NCBI GenBank assembly: GCA_900708905.1
Contig: CAADRB010000002.1
Coordinates: 1,073,841 to 1,137,840, forward strand
Origin: Hymenolepis diminuta
Lineage: Eukaryota > Platyhelminthes > Cestoda > Cyclophyllidea > Hymenolepididae
Direction: 5' to 3'
Length of the DNA stretch: 64,000 nucleotides
Positions 52,001 through 64,000 of this stretch are shown here, in pieces. The notes below the pieces were generated by a model that saw only the letters and a program-made list of their open reading frames with translations, was not told where the DNA came from and searched no databases. The position numbers were made by a program, and so were the translations under genes. Positions within the stretch are counted from its first letter, which is position 1. Each line of letters opens with the position of its first letter.

Positions 52001-55000
52001 AATTAAAAGGAACCCAATTAGTAAGGTTTATCACAATATTTGAGGAGGCAATCTGTAATTGTTACCTTTCTGTAACAGTATTAAAGGTGTCAGTAAAATT
52101 AAGACTCCTTAACAGTTAGTGGAGGCTGATTTTAAGATTAGGCTTGCATAAAGCCGCGACCAGCGAAGGTTGGCCCTGCGGATTTCAGAAGGAAATTCCG
52201 ATGACCAACTTTATCAAAGACATTACATTGACATTTTTATGGTAAGTTTCCCTTTTTCTCTATTCTTAAAGCTTTGTTTTCTTTTCAATGAATACTCAAA
52301 AATACTTACACATGGCTAAAACTTCAAAAATTTTGACCCCTTTCCATAAAATCGTAGATTTTTAACACAAAGAAAGTAAAGCAAATTGGACAAACTGCCA
52401 ACTGTAGGTGGGGTTTATAAGGACCTAAATCCACATTTTTCCTCCTTTTGTAAATATTGTACTGATGGACATGTACTTCAAGCCTACGAAATATTTCATA
52501 GGTGACCTTTGTTTAGATAGACAAAATAATATGTATCGTTTAAATTAAAAATACTCAAATATTTACGCAAAGATGACTGGACGATTGAATCGTGCCAGCG
52601 AGCAAAATTGTAAAAAAAACTCTCTAAATAATCTATTCTTAAGCTTTTTTCAAACCTGACCTTGGAAAAAGCATTAGACTGATCAATGACATGCACTTTA
52701 AGGGCGAATGTCAAGAGTGGTTGAAAATGAAGCTGTATGTTTATTATAAAACACTGTATTTTGCGTTCTGACATTGGATGTTGAGTGTAATATTGCATAA
52801 ATAGAAATAAGCGTTATGGTAGGTATTTTAAAATTAATTAAACAAATCTTTTCTATTATGTCTCTACAAAGAATTAATTTTTTAAGACCGCCTCACACTG
52901 CAAACAGCGGTGGATAAACATTTTGTTTCTCAGCGTTTAAAATAGTAAAATATTTTAAAACTCGAGTCGCAAAAATCTCCTTTAATCATAGGTTAGCATT
53001 TGAATAAATGGAATTGCAAAATGGGATGAAACGGTAGTCGAATAACAACATACAGTAAAGTCCGGATTATAGGAATCTATTTTATTTGAATTTTGAGATC
53101 TTTGATTTATCCACTTTCCCAAAAGTGGTAGGGTTCATGCTGCATCATCCAAGCGTTCAAGGCTCACTCCTCACTCGGGGTTTCTAAGTGAGTTAGTATA
53201 AACAATATTAGGAGATCACATCAACTGGATAGTTTGGATGAATGGTTAGTCACGCAATTATATCTAATCATGTGCAAAAAAGTATTGGAACCTGATGGAG
53301 TTTACGAATTTGCTAGTTTGAATAATAATATCAGACGGAAAAGTTTTGATCTAACATTTAGACGGGATGGCTAAAAATCGTTTTATAATATACAGATATA
53401 TTGCAATGAAAAATGAAATATATCTTATTGGATTAAAGCAAATAATTTGGATATTGTAGCAATGCCATTGAACTAGAAATAGGTCCAACCATAAAGTCAG
53501 AGAGAAAATGTCGTCACAATGACGAAAAGAACAGTTCTAATTCTAAAATTCAAATTCCCATGAAATGTTAAACCACTTAAGGAAGAATAATCAGGATCAA
53601 TTTCAACACACCGCTGGAGTCACTGGTTATTTAAGGCAACAATAATGGACAATGGGAATTGAGTTAAATAAACACTTTCCTAAGGGGGACCCAAAGTAGG
53701 ATGGAATCGTGTAGCCTTTTACTTTAAGTTAGGGCAAGTTGATTCAGAAGAACACAGATTGCAGTTAAAGTATGTCATTTTTAAAATTCAGCAATCTAGC
53801 CGATAGCCATGCTCATTATTTAGGTTACAATTACCTGACCGCCTACCTGGCTGTAACTGCCACGTCCAAACCAAACATTCATTGTAATTTCTAACAACAG
53901 CTTGTGACTACACTACTTTCAATATAGAAAGCAATTTTATACTTCAACTAGACTTTCTCTGTCTTCTTACCTATTTGAACTGGTCTATTTCAATTTAAGT
54001 ACACCTACACTCATTTAGCTATTCTTTATAGGTCCAAATAACTGGAGTTTGGGACTCGGCAAAGGCACAAAGCATGCTATTTTCATTAAAGCTTTTATTC
54101 CTAAGTCGTCATTTTGCACTGTTGCATATATATTGCACCAAAATATCATGTAAGGCTAAAAAATGAAGAGGTATACTTCACAGGACTTATGTTATTGGAG
54201 ATATATATCCTTTGTTCTTGAACATGGTTCGACGCCTTAGGCTGCTACTGTGCATGAAATTGAATGAAAAACAGAGTTTAATATGAAGTCGGACAATAAT
54301 CAATGATTTATGCAGGTTGTTAAGTCAGACAACGATTCAACGTAGAATAGTGCAGATTTGTGGAGTTTCCATAGAAATATTTAAAAATGTAATCTTTAAC
54401 TTGTAAGTTTACTCAATACCAAAGATCGTTCTCACATATTTTCACACACGATACGTATTGTATAAATACGCCAATAAGAGAGATAATCAGCGTTTAAACA
54501 AGTGTTTATTAAAAAGACCATTCTCGAGGCATGTGAAAGGCTTAAATTACATATTAATAAAGTCTTTCACCCCGTAAAATCTTGATCTCTTTTTAGCTAT
54601 ACGTTATACTTTAGTTAGCGTATTTAAAAGAAACACCTCTTATATTAAGTCAGAAGAACATAGATCAAGTTGAGAAGAGACGTATGGAATTGGATTAAAT
54701 CTGATTAGTTTTAGTAAATAAGAAAGTTATGAAGATTGTACGTTGATTAGAATGGAACAAGGATAGGATTTGCTAAATTATCCTCCTTATAATATGTATT
54801 GTTATGTATTAACTTGTTATTTCACCATTTTTTACAAACACTTAACACTCAACAGTCTGAGTTTTATTAAAATATTGACATTCGTCGGTCATTCTCATCG
54901 ATTTTTATTTATAGCTGCTAATAAATCAGGAACAAAGACAGGATCTACGCAAATGTTTAATAAAAGTCTTTCCTATTTATTTATCGAAATAAAACTGCTT

Positions 55001-55770
55001 TCCAAATACGTTTTATCGACTTATTCCTGTAATTATTACCCTGTCATAGATGCGTTGTTAACAATATGAATGACGAAAAATGTCAAGGGAATTGAAATGC
55101 ACCATGTAAATATCGAGGAGGAAAATTTGTTATAAATCCAAACAATATAGAAAATCTTCAAATAAATTGATGCTAGAAGTGAGTAAAGGTCAATCAAACT
55201 AAACAAAATATTCCTTTACATAAATGAATAGACACACGAATCTTCAAAGATATTTGTTGAAGCCACTTCAAGCAGACAACTTGGGTGTTTTTCTGCAGTA
55301 CATTGTAGGTGGTTCTATTTCCTTTTTGGTTTTAAAATGCTCTTTTAGTGCGCCAGGATAATATTTATTGTGAAATAACAAAATTACTAGATAAATTCCT
55401 AGCTTTATTACTCCGTGTTTGGTGCAACTAAGTAAATACGGATAATTACTTTCCTATCTGTTAATTTATCGTAAATAAAAATTGTTTATCCGCACGGTCA
55501 TATACCTCTCAGTTTCATATATTCCATGATGAATTAATTGTCGAGACAAAACATAATTTGCTCTTTTACTGGTAATAATAAAACTCATTAATATTCAGAG
55601 TGAAACAACCGGCATTTAAAATCAACCCCTGGCCTACTTTATAGCTCACCCTCATCCTTTAACTTCAACAAAACGTTCTCTGTTTTCCTTTGTGGCCTAC
55701 GGTTGTAAACGTTAATGCAGACTTACAGGATCAGCATTTTCTTTCACATAATTCATCTAACAAATTCGAT

Positions 55771-55786
55771 AATTAATTAATTAATT
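55771..55786. repeat. Tandem AATT repeat
   Basis: Four AATT units in a row, which also makes the tract palindromic. Confidence 0.8.
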
Positions 55787-58700
55787 GAGCTATTTTTGAA
55801 ACTTTCTTTGCTTTTTTCTTCAACTTTGGACAGGAAATGATTATTCAATTTTAAAAATATTATTTCCTCGACAATCTTGTCTACATAGCGGGGTTAAATT
55901 AATTAACTTGGTTAACTAATGCTTTACCGTTTCCATTTTAAGGTAAATTGGGGCCGAAATCTACGATGCTCTATTATTCAAACTAACTGTTCATGCAGAA
56001 ATATCCAATTTGTGCTTTCAAAATCAAAGGAATATAATTTTGCCACAGCGATTATTTCTAATGTCAAATTTATTTAAAGTAGCACAGAAATGAAACGGAG
56101 ATTTTGATCCTTAAAATAAAAACAATCTTTAGATTTGGAACTGGTATTAGTATTTATTTTGCCATTTTTTCTTTACTAAACAGAGCAATAGGATCGCTCG
56201 AGGAATATTTATTGGTTTCGTGACGACATTTTTGTCCAAATCTTTAAGTTTTCGTAGACAAACATTTTATCAATACATATTTTTGTATTTATAAATTTTT
56301 ATTATGACAAATTATTTTTATTATTCCAACTGAATATGTAGATTTTGAAGTACACAAGGACAAAGAGATGGGAAATTGCTTGCACTAATCCTTGTTTTAT
56401 AACCTTTGTTAAACGTTATTTACTTCACATGCTGATAATATCAAAGTATTTTTTTACTTATTTTAAATTACCCCCATTCCCTTCCCTGAGACGGCTAAAC
56501 CAAATAGTTTGCATTACTCCAAACGTAGCAATTTGAAACATGGAGTTAGTTAAAAACCACAAATGCGTCTAATTGAATAACCTCCAAACCTTCACAGCAT
56601 TGTGATTTCGTGTATATGACTTAAATCTCATCAAAATTAATTTTATAAAGTCTGAAGTCTATCTCGGCATGTTTGCATGTTTTCATCTCCCTCTGGCACC
56701 GTCCAATATTTCCCATAAAGTCCTCTAACACCCTTCCTACTCCTCTTCTACTTTCGATTAGGTAACCTTTCCATTCTCTGCAATATGGTCTAACTTTTGT
56801 CATTGAAAAACTAAAATCCATTTTTACAGTCCGTTTGCTACTATTAAGCACACAAACTATGTGGGCGTTTTATTTCCCTCAATATTCTAGCTTTATATGG
56901 AAAATATAATTTCAAAAATGAGTAAAAGTCAATTTTAATTAAATATAATGCACAATTGTATAAAGTAATTTACCTTAACAATATTAATACCCTTTCTATA
57001 AAATTTCACTTAACTTGCCCTATATCAAATTTAATTTATTTTAAAAAGACCGAACTGAAGTAAATTAAATAAACATCTACGAAGAGGAGGAAATAAAGTA
57101 CCAAGAATTTCACTTATTTGATTTATTCGCCTCCCAGCATATTTATTTAAACTTTCGTTGAAGTTAACTGTGTATTTTTGTTATATGCTTTAAATTATCA
57201 AAGATGTTGCAGGCTCAACTATAGGTCGCGAAAAATTTAAAAATTAATTACATTTTTATCGTTTTTTAATTACGATTTCTGGAAAAGTTTAATGAACTTG
57301 AATTTCCCGAAACTACATAGTTACTCTTTCTATAAACTTTTAGTTAATTTAAAATTAATTAACGTTTATAATACCGAACTCTCAGCTATCTGAATAGCAA
57401 GTGTATTGAAGTGTCATGGATGATCATTCAAATGAGCTAACGTGCGAGTAAGTCTAGAAATGAAAAATGTGAATTTACTCCGAAATCATGAAGATGAAAT
57501 CTCATTTTAGAGTTTCACAGCATTAAAACACTTAGCATTGATTCAGCCCATTAAGGGATATTAATAAATTTAAATTTAATTAATAAATTTGAATTAAACC
57601 TCAAATTATGTTTAATCCCTTTTACTCAACGTCCTACTGCAGATTCAGATTCATTTATTCAGATTCTTTCCCGCGATAACGAAGAAATATTTCCCATTAG
57701 ATATTAATCAGTTTATTTACTCTAAAATGATTTGATTAGGTGTTTTCAAATGGCAAGGATTTTAGTGTACACAGACACAGTTATTGACATATTAAGAGTT
57801 AACTAAATAAATTTCGTATAGACGTTCAAATATATAAAAATGTATTAATTGGGCCAAGTAAATGTGAGTAAAATTTGGATAATTTTTTATAGTTTCAACA
57901 ATGGAGTAATTAATGTAAGGTTTGGAAGTCAGGCCTCAAAATCAAGTAGTTATAAATATTTCAAGTTTGTTCATTTAATACCTTCCTATCCCTTGAAGCG
58001 TATTTTAAGGGCGATCCGCCAATAATTACGCTGGATTTTTCTTCTTATTGGAGCAAAGTTGCGCATAATTGTTTTTTTATTCCCGCATTTTATTGAATAA
58101 TTCAAGTTCGGGCAAGAGCAGATGAAAGTATTCGCTAGGAACTGAGGAAGTTGAAAAGTGGTACCAGGTTTTCATTCTTTAACTAATGCCTTCAAAGCAT
58201 TTATTTACTCCACCTCTTAGTTTGGAATAGAAAGACACCAGGTCAAGTGTTTAGGAAAAGCCGTTTCAGTCAAATGCATGGACTAATTAATAGCAATTGT
58301 CAACAAAAAGATCATGTGACTATTTCAATATGTGTTACAACTTCAAACACATTGAGAGCAGATAATTTAAAATCGCCCCTACAGACATGACTTTTTACTA
58401 TTTGATAACATTCGAACTAGACATTTATTATTAGATTGAGTTAAATTTGGCCGCCGCGATTTTGTTTAAAATGTTTCCACTAGTCTCATCTGCCTCCCCA
58501 TCGTTATAAAAAGTATTTGTGAATTAAAATATTATGACCAACCGTTTAAATAAAATAAATGATCTTCAAGCCCTAAATATGGTTAACTAAATAAATCAAA
58601 GTAAAGGATACTATGAGTAACACATGATATGCAATAATTTCTAGCCAATTTTGGAAAATTGCTATCGCTGCTGTAGCCCTCTTTATGAGGAAAATCGATA

Positions 58701-60973
58701 TGGAGATCTCATTTTGTGTCGAAATAGAAATAAGACCAAAATGATAAAATATTAATTTTGGCAATAAAAATGATGTAATTTTCAATCTCTTAAACCAAAA
58801 CCTCATTAACTGGCAGATATATTTTTGAATTATTCATCTGATTTTTACTAGTTATGAGGGTAGACACACCAATTGATTTAGGAGAACTTTGAGTTAATAT
58901 TATGTAATAAGTTTTTTAATAAGAAAATAACCATCCGTTTTGTGTGTACCAGTGAAATAGCAGTTCAGAGGTCATGAGTATGATGATCATTAGTGCGAAG
59001 GACCCTGACTTACAAAGAATAATAGTGAGACACTTCGAAATGGAGCAATGAAAGTATTGATAAATTTACATACCTTAAACCTTAATATACCTTAGACCTT
59101 TTAGGGTCTAATAAAGGAGGAATAGGGAGGAGGGAGGTGAGTGCATGACAAAGAAAACCAAATTTTAGTTCTTGGCAAATTTATTTCCGCACCGAGGTAT
59201 TAAGGATGCAAAATGCGAGGTCAGGTGTACTAGTATCGCTCTCTATAATTACATATCCTAAACTTAGTTGACCAAAATCTGTACATACGAATTTGTTCCC
59301 ACAAGAGTGATTTAGAAAACAATCGGGGGTAACTAAATGACAAAATCAGAGAGAACATGTAAATACCGGTTTCATTGTGAGTGTTCTGTCTATTACCTCC
59401 TCTTTGCAAATTTAAAATGACAGAAAGAAGTAATGATTGTCAACGTCCTGGAGAGGAATTGAATTTGAGAATAATAAAAGGACGCGTTGTGGAGGAAACA
59501 ACATTGTTTTATACGATTAAGCATTTTTTGTTAACAGTATTTAATATTGCACACAATATTGATTGTAAATAACATGGTCGTATGCATAGATAACTTTAAC
59601 GTTGACGTTGTTGCCCTATTATTTTTAATAGTGAGATTAACAAGACTTAAAGAAACTGAAGCTGGAAACTGTTGAATAGTAAGTAATATCAGATAGATTT
59701 GTTATTAACAAATGAGGATATGCAAGTGATTTCAAGCCGCAACGTTGTAAAAAGCCATTGGCAGTTATGGAAACCCTCAACAAATAGAATGGCAGTGGTA
59801 AGATCAGCTATAAGATAGTGTTTATCAATTCTTTAGTCTTGTTTCGCTAATAAAAAGGAAGGCTTCATAACGAATACACAAAATTGAAAGGAAGAGGAAG
59901 TATTATTGAGAAAGTGTGTAATCAATGTTTTATTTACTGACCAATATGGGGGGTCATTCATTAAGAAAGTGGTGATTTATCACCAATCAACTGACCTTCT
60001 TAGAGCACTACGGCAAGAATTCAAATCACCTTATTATAGATAAACAAATATGATTCTGAGTAAGGACCTTTTTCGAATAAAGAAAACGAGATTAACATAT
60101 AAAGTGATTGGAAAGTTAATTTATGCCTTAAGCACCTAAAAATTTCAAAGGCAAGTGCGTTATTATAAACTCTTTTATATTTGTCTATTTATAATAAAAC
60201 GCATCAATATCTGTAGCCAGTGGAATTGAGCAGTCGGTTTCGAAGATGCTGAAAAATGTAAAATAGAAGACATTTTTAAAAGAATTCAAAGTCCATGATG
60301 AATTATTATAATAAATACATTACTCTAGAACGCAAAGATGCCTCCAAAAAATGTCACTCCTTAAATAACAGAGATTTGGAGCAGTGCAGTCCCCACATTG
60401 CATAAAAAATGGCTTCGCAGAGAGTAAGATAAATTCGTATACAGCGCTTATGAAATATAAATACAACGGACAATCCCTTGGGAATAGCAATGGTAGAATG
60501 AATACAGAAGCTTATAACTCAATAATAATGACCAGACTTTCTATACATTTATTTAATTTGATTTCCTACATACTACAGGTAAACACATTTATAGTTATTT
60601 ACTACAAAATTATTTCTTTGCATTGTTTTTTTGAAGCAATTATGAGCTTTTTATTTCTTTTGTCTAGGAAATTTAGTGCTTGCAAAAAATATTATGTTAA
60701 ACTAAAAGGAGGTAAATTAAAACATGACATCCTACTGTGATACTAATTTAATTGTTTGATTTTTCATAATTTTATAATATTTATAGTGCAAGTTTTAAAC
60801 ATTTACCTGTATGTGGAAAAGATTCATCTGTTTTAAAGTTGCATTTCATTTCCGGCGCTATTCGTTTACCCTGTTAGTAGAAATTTTAAAAACATTTTGT
60901 GCTTTTAACTTTGCGAAGAATTCAAGGCAGCGTAAATATTTGACCACTTGCAAATTTCAAAATAGTGTTTATA

Positions 60974-61008
60974 TCGGGCTGTGACAGAAGTTCTGTCCGA
61001 TTTTTGAG
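60974..61008 (+). repeat. Left terminal inverted repeat of the mariner element
   Basis: The sequence begins TCGGGCTGTGACAGAAGTTC. It pairs imperfectly with the reverse complement of the right end; the core ACAGAAGTTCT is identical. Confidence 0.8.
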
Positions 61009-61142
61009 CTCTGTGTTTAGGGCACGATTACTTCAATTTAACTTGTTAATATTATATGCCTATCTATGGAAATTAATAAAATATCATTTCTTCTTTCAGA
61101 TTATGTGATAATTATTATTATCAACAACTATTTCTAGCTCTA

Positions 61143-62173
61143 ATGTACACTCCAAATAAGGAGCATATCAGGCATATTTTACTATTTGAATTTCATCAAG
61201 GAAATATGGCAAGGTCAGTAGCAAAAACACTCAGAGACACTCATGGAGATGATGTTGCGAATGAAAAGGCCTGCAAAAGGTGGTTTTCACCCTCACGTTT
61301 CAAAAAGGATGAATTCCGCCTGAAAGACGAACCGAGAGCAGGATACTCAAACAAACTCAATTCTGAGACATTGCAAGTTGCTATTGATGAAAATCCGACA
61401 TGCACTACTAGAGAAATGAGCAAAACCTTTAACTTAAACCGTCACATGACCATATATGGGGGAATAAAAATACTCAAAGGCGGGAAATGGGCCTCACCAT
61501 GCGATTTTTTAGAAATCAACAAGCAACAGCGTGCTACCTGTTGTGTTTGTCTGCGTTCTTGTGAAATTCAGGCACCTTTTTCGGACAGAATCATAGCTGA
61601 CAGCAACGAAAAGTGGATCCTTTACAATAAAAGTAGCTAAGTCAGGACAGTAGTTCAAAACTAATTTCACAACCAAGACAATTTGGACTACATCCGAAAA
61701 AAATTCTATTTTGTGTATGGTGGGATTTGAAAGGTATTGTTTATTATGGACTAATGGGTGAAAATCAAACAACGACATCTGAAATTGCTGAAGTCAGCAG
61801 CTATCTCGCTTAAAAGCAGTTAACTGTAGGAAAAACGACCTTCTTTAATCAATCGAAAAGGAGTAATTCTGCTCCGTGACAATGTCAGACCCCAAACTTC
61901 AAGACCAACCAAAAATCTCTTTGAAGAATTTGACTTGAAAGTCGTGCATCACCCACCGTATTCTCTCGATCTTGCACCAACCGATTTTTATCTTTTCAGA
62001 ATCTTACAGAGGCATTTAATGAGACAGAGGCTAACTTCGAGAGAAGGGGTCGAAATGAAGCTGATTTCTTTTTTGGGTTCAGACTGGCTAAACTCAATGA
62101 AGAAGGAATCAGAAAGCTTATGGCAAGATGGAGAGATATAATTAATGAAAATGGTGACTATTTTGAACACTAA
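61143..62173 (+). pseudogene. Mariner transposase pseudogene
   Basis: The first open part (61143-61640, 165 codons) carries the DNA-binding region: EHIRHILLFEFHQGNMARSV, then DTHGDDVANEKACKRWF and a second helix-turn-helix around TCTTREMSKTFNLN. It ends soon after RIIADSNEKWILY, the place of the usual GDEKW motif; the first catalytic Asp is replaced by Asn155, with one extra residue. A stop follows. The middle (from 61673) continues in another frame with HPKKILFCVWWDLKGI. The frame then returns, with the second Asp at 61878-61880 and the third at 61983-61985, exactly 34 codons between them. A further shift leads to the C-terminus WRDIINENGDYFEH and a stop at 62171-62173. No functional enzyme can be made. 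Confidence 0.9.
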
Positions 62174-62211
62174 ATAAATGTATTTTTGACAAAATTTTCA
62201 CTTTAATTCAA

Positions 62212-62246
62212 GTTAAAAAATAGAGAGAACTTCTGTTACGACTTGA
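62212..62246 (-). repeat. Right terminal inverted repeat of the mariner element
   Basis: Read on the minus strand it begins TCAAGTCGTAACAGAAGTTC. Differences from the left end are scattered through the repeat. Confidence 0.8.
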
Positions 62247-64000
62247 CACTAAAACGACTTAGTTAAAATCCTCAATCATTGTCATCATTATTAGTTTTCC
62301 CAAGTGATTGCTTGCGTTGTCTGGGCAAAATATTATTTCAATAACTTTGAATTAAGCATATTATTTAACTACCTTTTTTCATGAAGAAAAAATGTTATGT
62401 AAGGCACTTTTTCTCCCAAAGGCGATTGAAATTTCATTTAATTTAAAGTAATTTTGTCCAAAAAAGTTGAAATATTTTTAATTTCTTTTATTCGACAAAA
62501 GTCGGTTCTAATTGTTGCTTTTTTGCATTATGTGTATTAATTTCTATTTAAATCAAATTAAAATTACAATTTCGTCAATTAAAGTTATGCAGGTCGGAAA
62601 TATTTTTCTCAAATTTTGATCTTTTATATTCATTACTTTATTTTTTATATGTTTTAGATCATTAGTAGCAAAGCAATTGGTAATTAGAACTTTTTTCATT
62701 GAAGTGCATTAAATAAATCTCCTAATTATAATTGATATGCTGTAATGCACTGAGTTAGCAAATTGGCTAATAGTTTGTGAACATCTATATATATATATAT
62801 ATGTGGCAAATACAAAATATTTTCTCTTCATATCTTCCAAAACATATTCATATATGTAAAATAAGAAACAATTTGTGTTTATAAAGTTGGTTTTTAATCG
62901 AAAGGGAGCACTTTTTGTTAAAGTAAACTTACAGCACCACGACAATTATGAATTCACTTTTAGCAAATAAATATTTCCATGCTTTTTTTTTGTCCAAAAA
63001 AGGACTATAATTAAGACTCCCAGTCATTTAAATCTCTCTCGAACAGTTAATTGCTTTGATAAGTAAAAAAATTGCAAGGAAATTTAAGCAGATATAAACT
63101 ATTGTCTAAGGTAATGTGATATCAACCTTCTTAAGACATTAGTAAATTGATACCAACGGTAAAATTTTAATGATGGTAACTGACATAATCGTATTTGAAA
63201 GAAAAATATTTCGATCCCAGAAAAATGAGTCTAATGGCAACGGTTATTCGAAGTGAAATTTTAAAACCTATAAGCCCAATGTCCCAAGTTCTCCAGTAAA
63301 GAAATAGAAAGGAGGAAGAACGCCAAAGCCAGTTGGATTCAAAACAGACTTTATTTATAACCTTTAAATATACAAACAAATCGTTGATATAAACGCAAAA
63401 AAAATAAAGCAGGCGTTAATGAAAATACTGTTAGTTTCTCAATGGAAAATATTTGATGAAATATTTTCCTTACATAAACATTTTATTTTTGCTTTAAGAA
63501 TTCCAATTTTAAGCCTTACTTTATTCGTAAAACTTCCTCTTCTAACTCAATTGAAGTCCTGTCGTCAGTCCAGTTCCCTTTTCTGACTACCTATTTCTTC
63601 TTCAGAGGTGTACTTGGGTAATTCAGTCAGATTCAGTCCGCCTCTTTATTAGATTAGCAATTTCATCTTAGACTGTCCGTCCAGCCGTCCAGGAGTTCAT
63701 ATTAACGACTTTCAGCTTTTCTACCGTTGCTTCTTCCACTTTTTTGTAGGACTTGTTCTCTTCCTTTCTCCCATTTCAGAGTTTTTGCATCGGGTGTTTG
63801 GAACGGAAACAGAATTTAATTTTCTTTTCAAATAAACATCACAATCCTGCGTTAGCTTAAAAGCATTCGCTTTTGATTCTGTTCTCAATTCATTGACCAT
63901 AAAAAGAACTAATTATGGATACTGTTTACTTTTCTCAGCTTTTGTTCAGTTGGATTTACTACATATTTGTGGGGTTCTTTAGTGGAGTTTAATTTTGCTT
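62247..64000. other. A+T-rich DNA without recognisable genes
   Basis: No gene was supported. A (TA)8 run lies at 62786-62802. From about 63500 to 63800 the plus strand becomes pyrimidine-rich and less A+T-rich, with repeated TTCTTC-like words; no long frame is open on either strand there. Confidence 0.5.
62786..62802. repeat. (TA)8 microsatellite
   Basis: Eight TA units, about 540 bp downstream of the mariner element. Confidence 0.85.

Larger units (their letters stand above)
36761..60973. other. Gene desert
   Basis: About 24 kb read on both strands gave no supportable gene, RNA gene or mobile element. Simple repeats occur at 43055-43072 and 55771-55786. Less A+T-rich patches near 44030-44100, 45050-45240 and 49880-51560 remain unexplained. 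Confidence 0.5.
60974..62246 (+). mobile_element. Decayed mariner-family (DD34D) DNA transposon, about 1.27 kb
   Basis: The element is bounded by imperfect terminal inverted repeats sharing the core ACAGAAGTTCT and has the usual mariner length of about 1.3 kb. A TA precedes the left end, as expected for mariner's TA target; the right-hand TA is not clear. Inside is a transposase remnant with mariner hallmarks on the plus strand: an N-terminal helix-turn-helix region, VWWDLKGIVYYG, RDNVRPQ and HHPPYSLDLAPTD. Stops and frameshifts show that the copy is dead. The divergence between the two ends also argues for an old insertion. Confidence 0.9.

Noticed and set aside
52496..52798. 100-codon minus-strand open frame
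   Set aside because: No recognisable domain, no splice partners, chance-length and A+T-biased composition.
54770..55069. 99-codon plus-strand open frame
   Set aside because: Composition is typical of random A+T-rich DNA (Phe, Leu, Tyr, Ser, Ile) with no motif or flanking signals.
60384..60740. 118-codon plus-strand open frame
   Set aside because: It is rich in Ile, Leu, Phe, Lys and Asn with no motif, and is of a length expected by chance in such A+T-rich DNA.

Overview
The window looks like nuclear DNA of an animal, probably an arthropod or other invertebrate. By eye it is about two-thirds A+T, it has no bacterial-style packed reading frames or operons, and its one clear gene is broken into short exons by GT..AG introns of 0.26-3 kb. 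It also holds a decayed mariner (DD34D) transposon, a family common in arthropods but not limited to them. The species cannot be named from this sequence.

The main content is one minus-strand gene from about 27045 down to 8618. I assembled 14 coding exons by hand from splice sites and reading phase. All 13 junctions keep the frame and use GT..AG, giving a predicted protein of 618 residues. The central part (about residues 130-390) is a run of HEAT-type helical repeats. These can be laid, in order, on the HEAT region of the SCYL2 (SCY1-like pseudokinase 2 / CVAK104) family. No kinase-like domain precedes them. After them comes a Ser/Asn/Gln-rich, probably disordered tail. The family call rests on remembered family features and is tentative; the exon chain is more secure, apart from its first and last exons.

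Layout: 1-288 may hold the last exon of a plus-strand gene entering from the left; 289-8617 has no recognisable gene; 8618-27045 is the HEAT-repeat gene; 27480-36760 holds three isolated coding-like fragments of low confidence inside otherwise empty A+T-rich DNA; 36760-60973 is a gene desert; 60974-62246 is the dead mariner copy; 62247-64000 has no recognisable gene, with a pyrimidine-rich, less A+T-rich stretch near 63500-63800.

No rRNA, tRNA, CRISPR array or intact transposable element was found. Most open frames of 60-100 codons here are what chance predicts at this base composition and are not annotated.
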